This document shows, piece by piece, positions 1-5,921 of a stretch of 9,745 nt of DNA (the first letter of the stretch is position 1; the number at the start of each line of letters is the position of its first letter). The position numbers and the translations under genes are program-made. The stretch lies in the NCBI GenBank assembly GCA_003242205.1, contig QGUR01000168.1:1-9745 (forward strand), written 5' to 3'. The notes beneath the pieces were generated by a model. It was not told the origin of the DNA and made no database searches. It was given only the letters and a program-made list of their open reading frames with translations. The stretch is from Chloroflexota bacterium (GTDB taxonomy: Bacteria; Chloroflexota; Anaerolineae; Aggregatilineales; Phototrophicaceae).

Positions 1-82
1 TTATTTGTTTTTTTATAAATGTGCGGCACTCCACCACATTCTACCCCTCTTTATTCGTCGGAGGCGTAAGTGTTTAAAAAAA
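1..82. other. AT-rich end segment at the permease 3' end
   Basis: By my count 30 of the first 80 bases are G or C (about 38%), against roughly 60% elsewhere. The segment holds two homopolymer runs, T7 at 8-14 and A7 at 76-82. It covers the last 22 or so codons of the minus-strand permease frame, where the encoded peptide turns from hydrophobic to Lys/Arg-rich and stops looking like a transporter. I see no inverted repeat or transposase fragment here. It could be the edge of an insertion or deletion, a native AT-rich intergenic stretch read through by a frameshifted gene, or an assembly edge. Confidence 0.5.
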
Positions 83-603
83 GACAGAACCAGATTGATG
101 CTCAGAACCAGCGCGAGCCACATGATCAGCAAAATGCCAAGCAGCGACGCCACAACCGCCAATGTCTTTTCAACCAGAAAACGCCAGCGCGGCAGCGGCG
201 TGCTCAGCAGAATATCGAGCGTACCGCGCTCTTCTTCGCGCGCGACGACGTTCAGCGTCTGGGGAATGAGATAGACCGATAGGATAAGCGGCCCCCAGCT
301 CGTCGCCTGTAACGCCAGATAACCGGCATATGACGTCACGGTTTGCAGGTTGATGATGCTGTCGCCAATGCCCAGCAAGCCCAGCCCGCGCACGACGCCG
401 AGCAACGTATTGTTTTCCTGAAGAATCGGGTATAACGCCGTGACGACACCGAGCAACGCACTGTAGCCTGCCCCCCAGGCGAGAATACCGGGCAAGTTAT
501 CCCGCAGCGCCTGCAGGAAAATCGCGCCACGCGCGGCGACCGGGAATGTGGAAACGTCAGCGAGCGCGCTTCCTACCGCAACCTGTTCAGACGTTTCAAT
601 CAT
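13..603 (-). CDS. ABC-2 type transporter permease subunit, short/truncated
   Basis: This is the probable membrane subunit of an ABC exporter, working with the ATPase encoded just upstream. The 196-residue product has an N-terminal cytoplasmic stretch, hydrophobic segments near residues 40-62, 92-115 and 146-173, and between the last two the sequence EEERGTLDILLSTPLPRWR. That element is typical of ABC-2 permeases of this kind, where an amphipathic coupling region precedes a membrane helix. The ATG overlaps the ATPase gene by 8 bp (ATGATTGA), which implies translational coupling. Family members usually have about six membrane spans and 250 or more residues. This one ends after about three spans with a basic tail (FFKHLRLRRIKRG) encoded in AT-rich DNA. 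The other two minus-strand frames also stop within about 15 codons of the T7 run, so one indel does not restore a full gene inside the window. It may be a broken gene, or half of a split transporter completed outside the window. Confidence 0.75.
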   Translation of the reverse strand: MIETSEQVAVGSALADVSTFPVAARGAIFLQALRDNLPGILAWGAGYSALLGVVTALYPILQENNTLLGVVRGLGLLGIGDSIINLQTVTSYAGYLALQATSWGPLILSVYLIPQTLNVVAREEERGTLDILLSTPLPRWRFLVEKTLAVVASLLGILLIMWLALVLSINLVLSFFKHLRLRRIKRGRMWWSAAHL

Positions 604-1516
604 GCGTTGTCTGGCCGTAGAATGTCATAAAAAAGTCCTCTAAAGTCGGCTGCTCGACCGAAAGATCGTCAATCGGATAGCGGGCAGCCAGTTTTATCAC
701 CGGGTCGAGCGAGCCGGTGACGCAGATGCGAATGCCTTTGTCGATGCGCTGCGCGTCGTTGACGCCCGGCAGCGCCATGAACTCGCGCGGTTCCAGCGGC
801 GCGCGCGTCACCAGAGTAACCCAGCGATAAAGCACATTTTTCAGGTCGCTGATGCGCTCCACCGCCTGAAGCGTACCATCACGCAGCACGGCCACCCGGT
901 CACACACCTGCTCGACCTCTGACAGCACGTGCGAGGACAGGAACACCGTCCGGCCTTCGTCGCGCACCTCGCGGATAAGCTGGTTGAACGTGTGGCTGAC
1001 GAGCGGGTCCAGCCCCATGGTCGGCTCATCGAAAATGAGCAGTTGAGGCTTGTGCATCAGCGCCTGAATGATGCCGAGCTTGCGCTTGTTGCCGGTTGAA
1101 TAATTCCGAACGGAGACGTTGAGGTTCAGGTTCAATCGTTCGGCCAGTTCCAGCGCGTAGCGAAAATCGCAACCGGGGCGCAGGCGGCACAGGTAACGCA
1201 GCACCTGAAGCCCGGTCAGGTGATCCCACAGACGCACCTCGCTCGGCAAATTGCCGACCATCCGCTTGATGCTGACGGCGTCGCGGTGCGCGTCCAGCCC
1301 GAAAATACGAACGCTGCCCTCGGTAGGCCGAATCAGATCGAGCATCAGCCGGATGGTCGTCGTTTTGCCCGCCCCATTCGGGCCCAGATAGCCGAAGATT
1401 TCGCCGCGCTGCACCGTAAGCGACAGCCGGTTCAGCGCCAGTCGCCCCGGGTGGCCACGTGTTCCGGCATAGCGCTTGGTCAGATTGATTGTTTCCAGCA
1501 CGACGTTTTGAGTCAT
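596..1516 (-). CDS. ABC transporter ATP-binding protein (ABC-2 exporter type)
   Basis: This is the cytoplasmic ATPase that powers the adjacent ABC-2 permease; the substrate cannot be read from sequence. The 306 residues contain Walker A (GPNGAGKT, residues 45-52), an ABC signature in the variant form YSTGNKRKLG (139-148) rather than LSGGQ, Walker B with D-loop (LLIFDEPTMGLDP, 159-171) and the switch histidine in SSHVLSEVE (H196). The Q-loop region reads NLPSEVRLWDHLTG, with Glu where Gln is usual; from memory this also occurs in related exporters. Residues after about 220 form the C-terminal extension usual for drug/antibiotic-exporter ATPases and end in FFMTFYG. The length is normal. The gene overlaps the permease by 8 bp and follows nth after 51 bp. 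There is no Shine-Dalgarno before the ATG, and a TAAAAT box sits 6 nt upstream, which suggests a leaderless message. Confidence 0.95.
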   Translation of the reverse strand: MTQNVVLETINLTKRYAGTRGHPGRLALNRLSLTVQRGEIFGYLGPNGAGKTTTIRLMLDLIRPTEGSVRIFGLDAHRDAVSIKRMVGNLPSEVRLWDHLTGLQVLRYLCRLRPGCDFRYALELAERLNLNLNVSVRNYSTGNKRKLGIIQALMHKPQLLIFDEPTMGLDPLVSHTFNQLIREVRDEGRTVFLSSHVLSEVEQVCDRVAVLRDGTLQAVERISDLKNVLYRWVTLVTRAPLEPREFMALPGVNDAQRIDKGIRICVTGSLDPVIKLAARYPIDDLSVEQPTLEDFFMTFYGQTTHD

Positions 1517-1528
1517 AAATCCATTTTA
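1513..1528 (-). promoter_or_regulatory. Possible leaderless promoter and 3-codon upstream ORF before the ABC ATPase
   Basis: On the minus strand TAAAAT (1528-1523) is followed by six bases (GGATTT) and then the ATPase ATG (1516-1514). This TANNNT-N6-ATG layout is the one described for leaderless genes in some bacteria such as Deinococcus. No Shine-Dalgarno is visible in the 51-bp gap, and no good -35 lies 16-18 bp upstream. The same bases also form a tiny ORF, ATG GAT TTA TGA (1524-1513), whose stop overlaps the ATPase start codon as ATGA. The two readings compete: an internal leaderless start, or chance AT-rich sequence inside an operon transcript. Confidence 0.4.
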
Positions 1529-1567
1529 AAGTACAAGCGACTGATTTGCCGCTATATGACCATCATC

Positions 1568-2230
1568 CTAGCGCGTGCTGACGCGGTCGACGCCGATTTT
1601 GGGACACAGGTCATTCAGCGGGCATTTCGGACAGCGCGGATAGGTCGGCAGGCAGACATTGCGCCCGAACTGCACCATCAGCGCGTTCCAGTGCGGCCAC
1701 ATATCGCGCGGCAGTATCCGCTTGAGTTCCTCGTTGACCTTCGGCGGCTGCTTCGTCGCCGGGTTGACCAGCCCCAGCCGCTTGCCGATGCGGGCGACAT
1801 GCACATCCACCGTGATGTCTTCCGTGCGCCCGTACCCCACGGCCAGCGTCAGCACGGCGACTTTCCAGCCCACGCCGCGATATTCGACCAGTTCTTCAAC
1901 CGTTTCCGGCACTTTGCCGCCATTCGCTGCGACGCGCTCGGCGATGTCACGCACGTAGCCGACCTTCGGCTCGGCATATTGCACGTTCTGAATCGCCTCG
2001 TAAATCTGCTCGTCGATCAGCTTGAGCATGTCGAACGGATTGTCGGCCAGCGCGAACAGGCGGTTCGCCGCCGCGGTTGTCTGCTCCTCGCGCGTTTGCG
2101 CGCTGAGCATCGCCGCGATCAGGGCCTTGAACGGCTCGCCTTTGAAATACGACAGGCTGGTTGGCTCCCAGTTGGCCGATTCCCGTTGCAGCCGCTGATA
2201 GATTTCGCGGACACGCGCCTGTTCGTCCAT
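1568..2230 (-). CDS. nth: Endonuclease III (DNA glycosylase/AP lyase)
   Basis: This base-excision repair enzyme removes oxidised pyrimidines and nicks the abasic site. The 220 residues match the usual length. Visible elements are LSAQT (residues 42-46), the helix-hairpin-helix VEYRGVGWKVAVLTLA with catalytic Lys123, the catalytic aspartate in ITVDVHVARIGKRLG (Asp142), and a C-terminal [4Fe-4S] motif C-x6-C-x2-C-x5-C at Cys193, 200, 203 and 209. Having both Lys and Asp predicts a bifunctional glycosylase/lyase, and the lack of a NUDIX-like C-terminal domain argues against MutY. The hairpin reads YRGVGWK where LPGVGRK is commoner. The ATG is supported by AGAGG (2240-2236) 5 nt upstream. The stop of the preceding sulfatase gene (TGA, 2242-2240) shares its last base with that site, so translation is probably coupled. 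Its place between envelope genes looks incidental. Confidence 0.96.
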   Translation of the reverse strand: MDEQARVREIYQRLQRESANWEPTSLSYFKGEPFKALIAAMLSAQTREEQTTAAANRLFALADNPFDMLKLIDEQIYEAIQNVQYAEPKVGYVRDIAERVAANGGKVPETVEELVEYRGVGWKVAVLTLAVGYGRTEDITVDVHVARIGKRLGLVNPATKQPPKVNEELKRILPRDMWPHWNALMVQFGRNVCLPTYPRCPKCPLNDLCPKIGVDRVSTR

Positions 2231-2239
2231 GTTCGCCTC

Positions 2240-3793
2240 TCAGTCGATATAGCCTAGCGCCCGCAAATGATCTTCGACCGCCGGGCTGATGCGCGCTCCC
2301 GCGCTGACGACATCCTGCCGGCCAGCGAACGACGCAGCAAACGCACGCACCTGCTGGAGCAGCGAGTCTCGAACTTCCGGCAGCGCAGCCGCCAGATCGC
2401 TGCTTTCCGCCGGATCGCTCTCGACATCGTACAGCGCTTCGACGCGGTCGCCAACCAGCGTCAACTTGTGCGCGCCGCGATAGACGGCCCGGCGCGTCAG
2501 GCGCAGGCCAAGGCGCTCAATGGAAGCCGGGTTGCGGTGTTCGAGCACGTTGAGAAACGTCAGCGGCGGCACAGCCTCGGAAAAAGCGAGGCCGCCCTCA
2601 GCATCGGCAGCGCCGCCGGCAACATGAACCAGCGAAAGCGTTTCGACCGCCGCGTTCGGGTCAGCAGCGTCAATTGGCGGGCGCAGGCCCGCGAGGTGCA
2701 GGGCCGTGTGGAACACGCGCCGGGTCGAGACGGCATCCACGACGTGCGCGCCGCCCGGAAACCAGTCGGGGCCGCGGGCGATCAGCGGCACATGCACCAG
2801 TTCCTGATTGACGACGAAGCCATGGCCGAACATGCCGTGCTCACCGTGCCCCTCACCATGGTCCGCGAGGATGAAAACCACGGTATCGTCGAGCGCGCCG
2901 GACGATTCCAGCCAGCGCAGCAGGCGACCAAGCTGAGCGTCCTGCTCGGCGATTTCGGCGTCGTAGAAGTCATGCAGGGCCCGCCGCTGCCAGTCCTCAA
3001 GCGGCGGATCGTCCGGGCTTGCCCACGCTGCCGCGTCGGCGTTGAAGCGCGAGACAAAACGCCAGGCGTGGCGTTCCCGGCGCAGGTGAGGCGCAACACG
3101 GTCGAGGGCCTCCTGTGGCGGGTGGTACGGCAAATGCGCGCCCATCAGGTTCAGAAAGGCGAACAGCGGCGCGTCCTGCCCCCCGGCGCGATAGGCTGTC
3201 CAGTAGTCGATCAGATCAGTGACCGAATTCGCCGTGTGGCCCTTGAAGTTGATGAAACCCGTCCACCACCGCGTCAGCAGTGGATGCAGCATGATGCGGA
3301 ACAGCGTGTCGTGGTGCGCGAACTGGTTGCCCACGCGCTGCACAAACGGGCGAAAGCGCCGCCTGAATTCCCGACTCAGCCAGCCGCGCCGGGCATCGCC
3401 CGGCCGCTGGGGGACCGCGCTGGCATAGTTGAAGAAACGGTCGAAGCCGCGCTGTAGCCCGTTATCGAGCACGCCGACCAGCGGATTGTTGCAGAAGGCG
3501 ACGGTATGATAGCCACCCGCCCGCAGAATTTCGGCCAGCGTCGGATAGAGGCCGGAAAGCTGGCCGTTGGCCTGTGTCAACCCATGTCCGCCGGGATACA
3601 GCCCGGTAAAGAGCGAGCCATGCGCCGGCACGGTCCACTGTGCCGGCGCGACGGCCCGCTCGAAGACCGTCGCGTCCGCGGCAAACCGGTCGAGTTCGGG
3701 CGATGTTTCCCGCGTGTGGCCATACAGAGACAGCCGGTCGCGGCGCAGGGTGTCCAGAACAACCAGCAGAATGTTAGGCTTACGTTGCAGCAT
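2240..3793 (-). CDS. Sulfatase-like hydrolase/transferase (alkaline phosphatase superfamily), Thr at the nucleophile site
   Basis: The product is a soluble enzyme of the sulfatase/alkaline phosphatase superfamily. From the ATG at 3793 it has 517 residues; a GTG at 3838 would add 15. Counting from the ATG, PNILLVVLDTLRRDR carries the first metal-binding Asp (D14), and WTVPAHGSLFTGLYP lies at 53-67. FYDAEIAEQD is near 276 and LADHGEGHGEHG supplies metal ligands near D311/H312. The C-terminus ends EDHLRALGYID, typical of the family. In true sulfatases the active-site motif is C/S-x-P-x-R, and Cys or Ser becomes formylglycine. Here it is T-V-P-A-H, so formylglycine cannot form and Thr54 is the likely nucleophile, as in phospho- or phosphoethanolamine transferases of this fold. 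There is no signal peptide or membrane anchor, so it appears cytoplasmic. The ATG is preferred because it sits just before the conserved core and the GTG overlaps a promoter-like TGCTACAAT. Neither start has a clear ribosome site. The GT39-like gene lies upstream. Substrate unknown. Confidence 0.88.
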   Translation of the reverse strand: MLQRKPNILLVVLDTLRRDRLSLYGHTRETSPELDRFAADATVFERAVAPAQWTVPAHGSLFTGLYPGGHGLTQANGQLSGLYPTLAEILRAGGYHTVAFCNNPLVGVLDNGLQRGFDRFFNYASAVPQRPGDARRGWLSREFRRRFRPFVQRVGNQFAHHDTLFRIMLHPLLTRWWTGFINFKGHTANSVTDLIDYWTAYRAGGQDAPLFAFLNLMGAHLPYHPPQEALDRVAPHLRRERHAWRFVSRFNADAAAWASPDDPPLEDWQRRALHDFYDAEIAEQDAQLGRLLRWLESSGALDDTVVFILADHGEGHGEHGMFGHGFVVNQELVHVPLIARGPDWFPGGAHVVDAVSTRRVFHTALHLAGLRPPIDAADPNAAVETLSLVHVAGGAADAEGGLAFSEAVPPLTFLNVLEHRNPASIERLGLRLTRRAVYRGAHKLTLVGDRVEALYDVESDPAESSDLAAALPEVRDSLLQQVRAFAASFAGRQDVVSAGARISPAVEDHLRALGYID

Positions 3794-3828
3794 GAGGTTG
3801 TGTGCGTTCCGACCCGTGAGACTGCGCG

Positions 3829-3837
3829 ATTGTAGCA
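3829..3837 (-). promoter_or_regulatory. Extended -10-like element before the sulfatase-like gene
   Basis: The minus strand reads TGCTACAAT, a TGn plus TACAAT (5 of 6 to TATAAT). Transcription from it would begin near 3822, about 30 nt before the ATG at 3793, and would exclude the alternative GTG start at 3838. No convincing -35 is seen. It would be an internal promoter separating the sulfatase and nth from the GT39-like gene. Confidence 0.35.
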
Positions 3838-3862
3838 CGTCCCGCCGGTCGGAAGCGACGGC

Positions 3863-5722
3863 TCAATCCAGCGTCACCGTCTGTAACGTCAGCCGCGTTC
3901 CGGTTTCGCCATTCGAGGACTGGCCTTCTACCGGCGTGCCGGTGACGACATCGCGCACGACGACCGACAGGCTGTAGTTGCCCGGTTCACCCGCCCTTAC
4001 CTCCAGCGCAAGCGGCGTACAGCCAAAGGCAGCATCCGGCACAATCTCGGTGGCATGTCCCCGGCTGTTGCCATCCGCGTCCTGCAGGCTGACGGTGAAG
4101 GCATAGGCTTCGGGCTGGGTTTCCAGGTCGCGCTGCCAGCCAAACAGCAGGTCAATCCGGTTATTCACCATCGCCGGTATGGGGTCGAGGACGTACAGAC
4201 CGACGCCATTACCAAAACGCAGCGCCGGCTCCTCGGCGGGCAGCGGGCGGCGGGCGTAGAAATCGAGCGTCAAACGCTCGTGAGCGACCGGCTGGCCACA
4301 CCATAGATAGTCCGCGTCCACGACGCGCCCGAATTCGCGCATCAGGGTCGAAGGCGGGTCCTCCGGCGCGGCGACCAGCCAGACGCGCGGCGCGCCGTCG
4401 AGAAGGGCCGACAAGCGTGAGGGAGAAACGCCATTGCCGCTTGTGACCGCCAGCGTGTCCAGTTGCCGGTAGTGCAAGCCGAGCGGTTCCGTGTAGTGAT
4501 CGAGCACTGGCCCGACACGGTTGCCCCCGTCAGACAGCGCCAGATAGTAAAACACGGCATCATCAGGCCGCGCCTGTCCCCGAAGCACATCCAGCGCCGG
4601 AGCCAGATCGGTCCAGCTCAGCGCCGGTTCCGCACCGGGAAGTTCGCGCATGAACGCCGGGTTGACCGCGTTCCAGAGGCCAGCCGCCAGCCAGATGGCC
4701 AGAAACAGCACCGGCGGCAGGCCGCGCCGCGCCAGCGCCGCCAGTCCAAGCGCCGCCGCCAGCGCCAGCGGAGGCCAGACGGCGATCAGGTCGCTTGCGT
4801 GACCGATAAAAGGCCGCCATTCATGGACCAGCAACCCGATACCGAGCGTGCATCCAAGCCACAACCACGCCAGCGCGAATACACGGCGCTCGCGCGGCGT
4901 CTTCGTGAAAAGGATCGACGCCTCGACCAGCAGGATAACCAGCACGAGCAGACCACTGCTGAAACTCCACGCGACTGTCTGCAAGGCTAACAGGATGCCC
5001 AGCGGCTCGGACGGTTGCTCCAGCCCATTCTCCAGAGTCGCCAGCGCCTGCCGCGCCCACGGCCAGAAGGACGCCAGCGCAAGCGCCATCAGAACAACCA
5101 CAACCAGCCAACGCCAGTGCTTCGGCGCAAGCAGCAGGTGGTACACCGCCAGCGCCAGCACAACGAGTATTCCGAATTCGTGGGTATAGAGCAGGCCAAT
5201 CAGGGTAAAAAGCAGAAGCAGGCTCGCCCACAGCCCGCCGCGCCGGTAGACGACCCGCCAGTAGGCCCACACGCTGGCGGTGGAAAACAGCGCGAACAAC
5301 GTATAGGCGCGCGCTTCATGCAGGTAATGGAGGTAAAAGGCGGACAGACCCAGCAAGGCCGCCGCGCCCAGCCCGACACGCTCCGAGGCCAGATCGCGTC
5401 CCAGCCGGTACATACAGGCGATGGCCAGCAGGCCCGCGAACAGCGACAGCGACCGCGCTGCCAGATGATGCCAGCCCGCGACCGCGCCCCACGCCGCCAG
5501 CGCGAACTCGTAACCGGGCGGGCGAATACCGCGCTCGGCCACCCGCTGCCACAGATCTGATGGGCTGACCGGCCCGTAGTGCGCGCCGCCCGCGCTGATG
5601 ATGGAGCGCAGTTCGCCATACGCCAGAGCGTCGTCGTTCAATTTCAGAATGGCCACAGCTGCGGCCAAAACCAAAATCGCTACCAGCGGCCACAAACGGC
5701 GCGCACGGCTGTAGGTCGTCAT
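3863..5722 (-). CDS. GT39-like polytopic membrane glycosyltransferase
   Basis: This is a probable GT-C fold enzyme moving a sugar from a polyprenyl-phosphate donor to a target on the outer face of the membrane. From the ATG at 5722 it has 619 residues; a TTG at 5740 would add six. It begins with a basic stretch and a hydrophobic helix, then an acidic first loop (LNDDALAYGELRSI, about residues 28-41) where GT39/ArnT enzymes keep their catalytic DD/DE motif. RPPGYEFALAAW (about 67-78) and YLHYLHEARAYTLFALF (about 130-146) are both characteristic of the family. At least nine further hydrophobic segments run to about residue 350. The last 260 or so residues are soluble: an alpha/beta-looking part, then a beta-rich end (about 500-619) resembling an extracellular sandwich domain. 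Acceptor and sugar are unknown. It heads the minus-strand gene run, and the sulfatase-like gene follows. No Shine-Dalgarno is visible. Confidence 0.83.
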   Translation of the reverse strand: MTTYSRARRLWPLVAILVLAAAVAILKLNDDALAYGELRSIISAGGAHYGPVSPSDLWQRVAERGIRPPGYEFALAAWGAVAGWHHLAARSLSLFAGLLAIACMYRLGRDLASERVGLGAAALLGLSAFYLHYLHEARAYTLFALFSTASVWAYWRVVYRRGGLWASLLLLFTLIGLLYTHEFGILVVLALAVYHLLLAPKHWRWLVVVVLMALALASFWPWARQALATLENGLEQPSEPLGILLALQTVAWSFSSGLLVLVILLVEASILFTKTPRERRVFALAWLWLGCTLGIGLLVHEWRPFIGHASDLIAVWPPLALAAALGLAALARRGLPPVLFLAIWLAAGLWNAVNPAFMRELPGAEPALSWTDLAPALDVLRGQARPDDAVFYYLALSDGGNRVGPVLDHYTEPLGLHYRQLDTLAVTSGNGVSPSRLSALLDGAPRVWLVAAPEDPPSTLMREFGRVVDADYLWCGQPVAHERLTLDFYARRPLPAEEPALRFGNGVGLYVLDPIPAMVNNRIDLLFGWQRDLETQPEAYAFTVSLQDADGNSRGHATEIVPDAAFGCTPLALEVRAGEPGNYSLSVVVRDVVTGTPVEGQSSNGETGTRLTLQTVTLD

Positions 5723-5809
5723 TGTCGGCAGTGAAGTCAAGAAAATTTCAGCCCACTCATTTCAGGCCACCACCCATCACGGACGCGGCCCTTCCAGCCG
5801 GTGCAAATC

Positions 5810-5818
5810 ATTATAACA
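5810..5818 (-). promoter_or_regulatory. Extended -10 promoter for the minus-strand gene run
   Basis: The minus strand reads TGTTATAAT: a perfect TATAAT (5815-5810) with TG one base upstream, a full extended -10. No good -35 lies at 16-18 bp, which extended -10 promoters tolerate. Transcription would start near 5803 and leave a leader of about 80 nt before the GT39-like ATG at 5722. It is the best candidate to drive the GT39, sulfatase and nth genes and possibly the ABC pair. Confidence 0.55.
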
Positions 5819-5856
5819 AGACGAAAAACTTGCCACGCGCACAAACGCGACCGGCG

Positions 5857-5885
5857 TTGAGCCACCCGCCGTTTGGCGGTACTAT
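5857..5885 (+). promoter_or_regulatory. Sigma-70-type promoter for the sugar kinase
   Basis: TTGAGC (5857-5862, 4 of 6 to TTGACA), a 17-bp spacer and TACTAT (5880-5885, 4 of 6 to TATAAT). Transcription would start near 5892, giving a leader of about 30 nt that carries GAGG (5911-5914) 7 nt before the kinase ATG. The promoter is divergent to the minus-strand one at 5810-5818, with the -10 boxes about 65 bp apart. Confidence 0.45.
5866..5879. repeat. Short inverted repeat in the kinase promoter spacer
   Basis: CCGCC-GTTT-GGCGG is a perfect 5-bp inverted repeat with a 4-base centre, lying between the putative -35 and -10 boxes. That is a position where a repressor would block polymerase. It is short, and GC-rich repeats of this size also arise by chance, so an operator role is only suggested. 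Confidence 0.3.
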
Positions 5886-5921
5886 TTGCCCAGCGCGGAC
5901 GCACCCTTCAGAGGCGAATCC

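Noticed and set aside
5..274. Small plus-strand frame at the left edge
   Set aside because: Antisense to the permease gene; Ser/Arg-rich with no motif or ribosome site.
1220..2257. Long plus-strand open frame (345 codons) opposite nth
   Set aside because: It lies antisense to a gene with clear catalytic and iron-sulfur motifs. Its product is rich in Arg, Gln, His and Ala with no recognisable domain, as expected of a mirror frame in GC-rich DNA.
2267..3457. Long plus-strand open frame (396 codons) opposite the sulfatase-like gene
   Set aside because: Same pattern: low-complexity Arg/Gln/Val-rich peptide, no ribosome site, and the opposite strand carries conserved sulfatase motifs.
3794..3838. 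GTG start for the sulfatase-like gene
   Set aside because: The GTG overlaps a TGCTACAAT promoter-like box, and the 15 added residues look unlike the family. It remains possible because neither start has a good ribosome site.
4463..5560. Gln/Arg-rich plus-strand frames opposite the GT39-like gene
   Set aside because: They mirror the codons of hydrophobic membrane helices (Leu/Ala on one strand gives Gln/Arg/Ser on the other) and have no independent support.
5886..5921. Upstream TTG start for the sugar kinase
   Set aside because: It would lie within or next to the proposed -10 region, lacks a ribosome site and adds 12 residues not typical of the family. The ATG at 5922 has GAGG 7 nt upstream.
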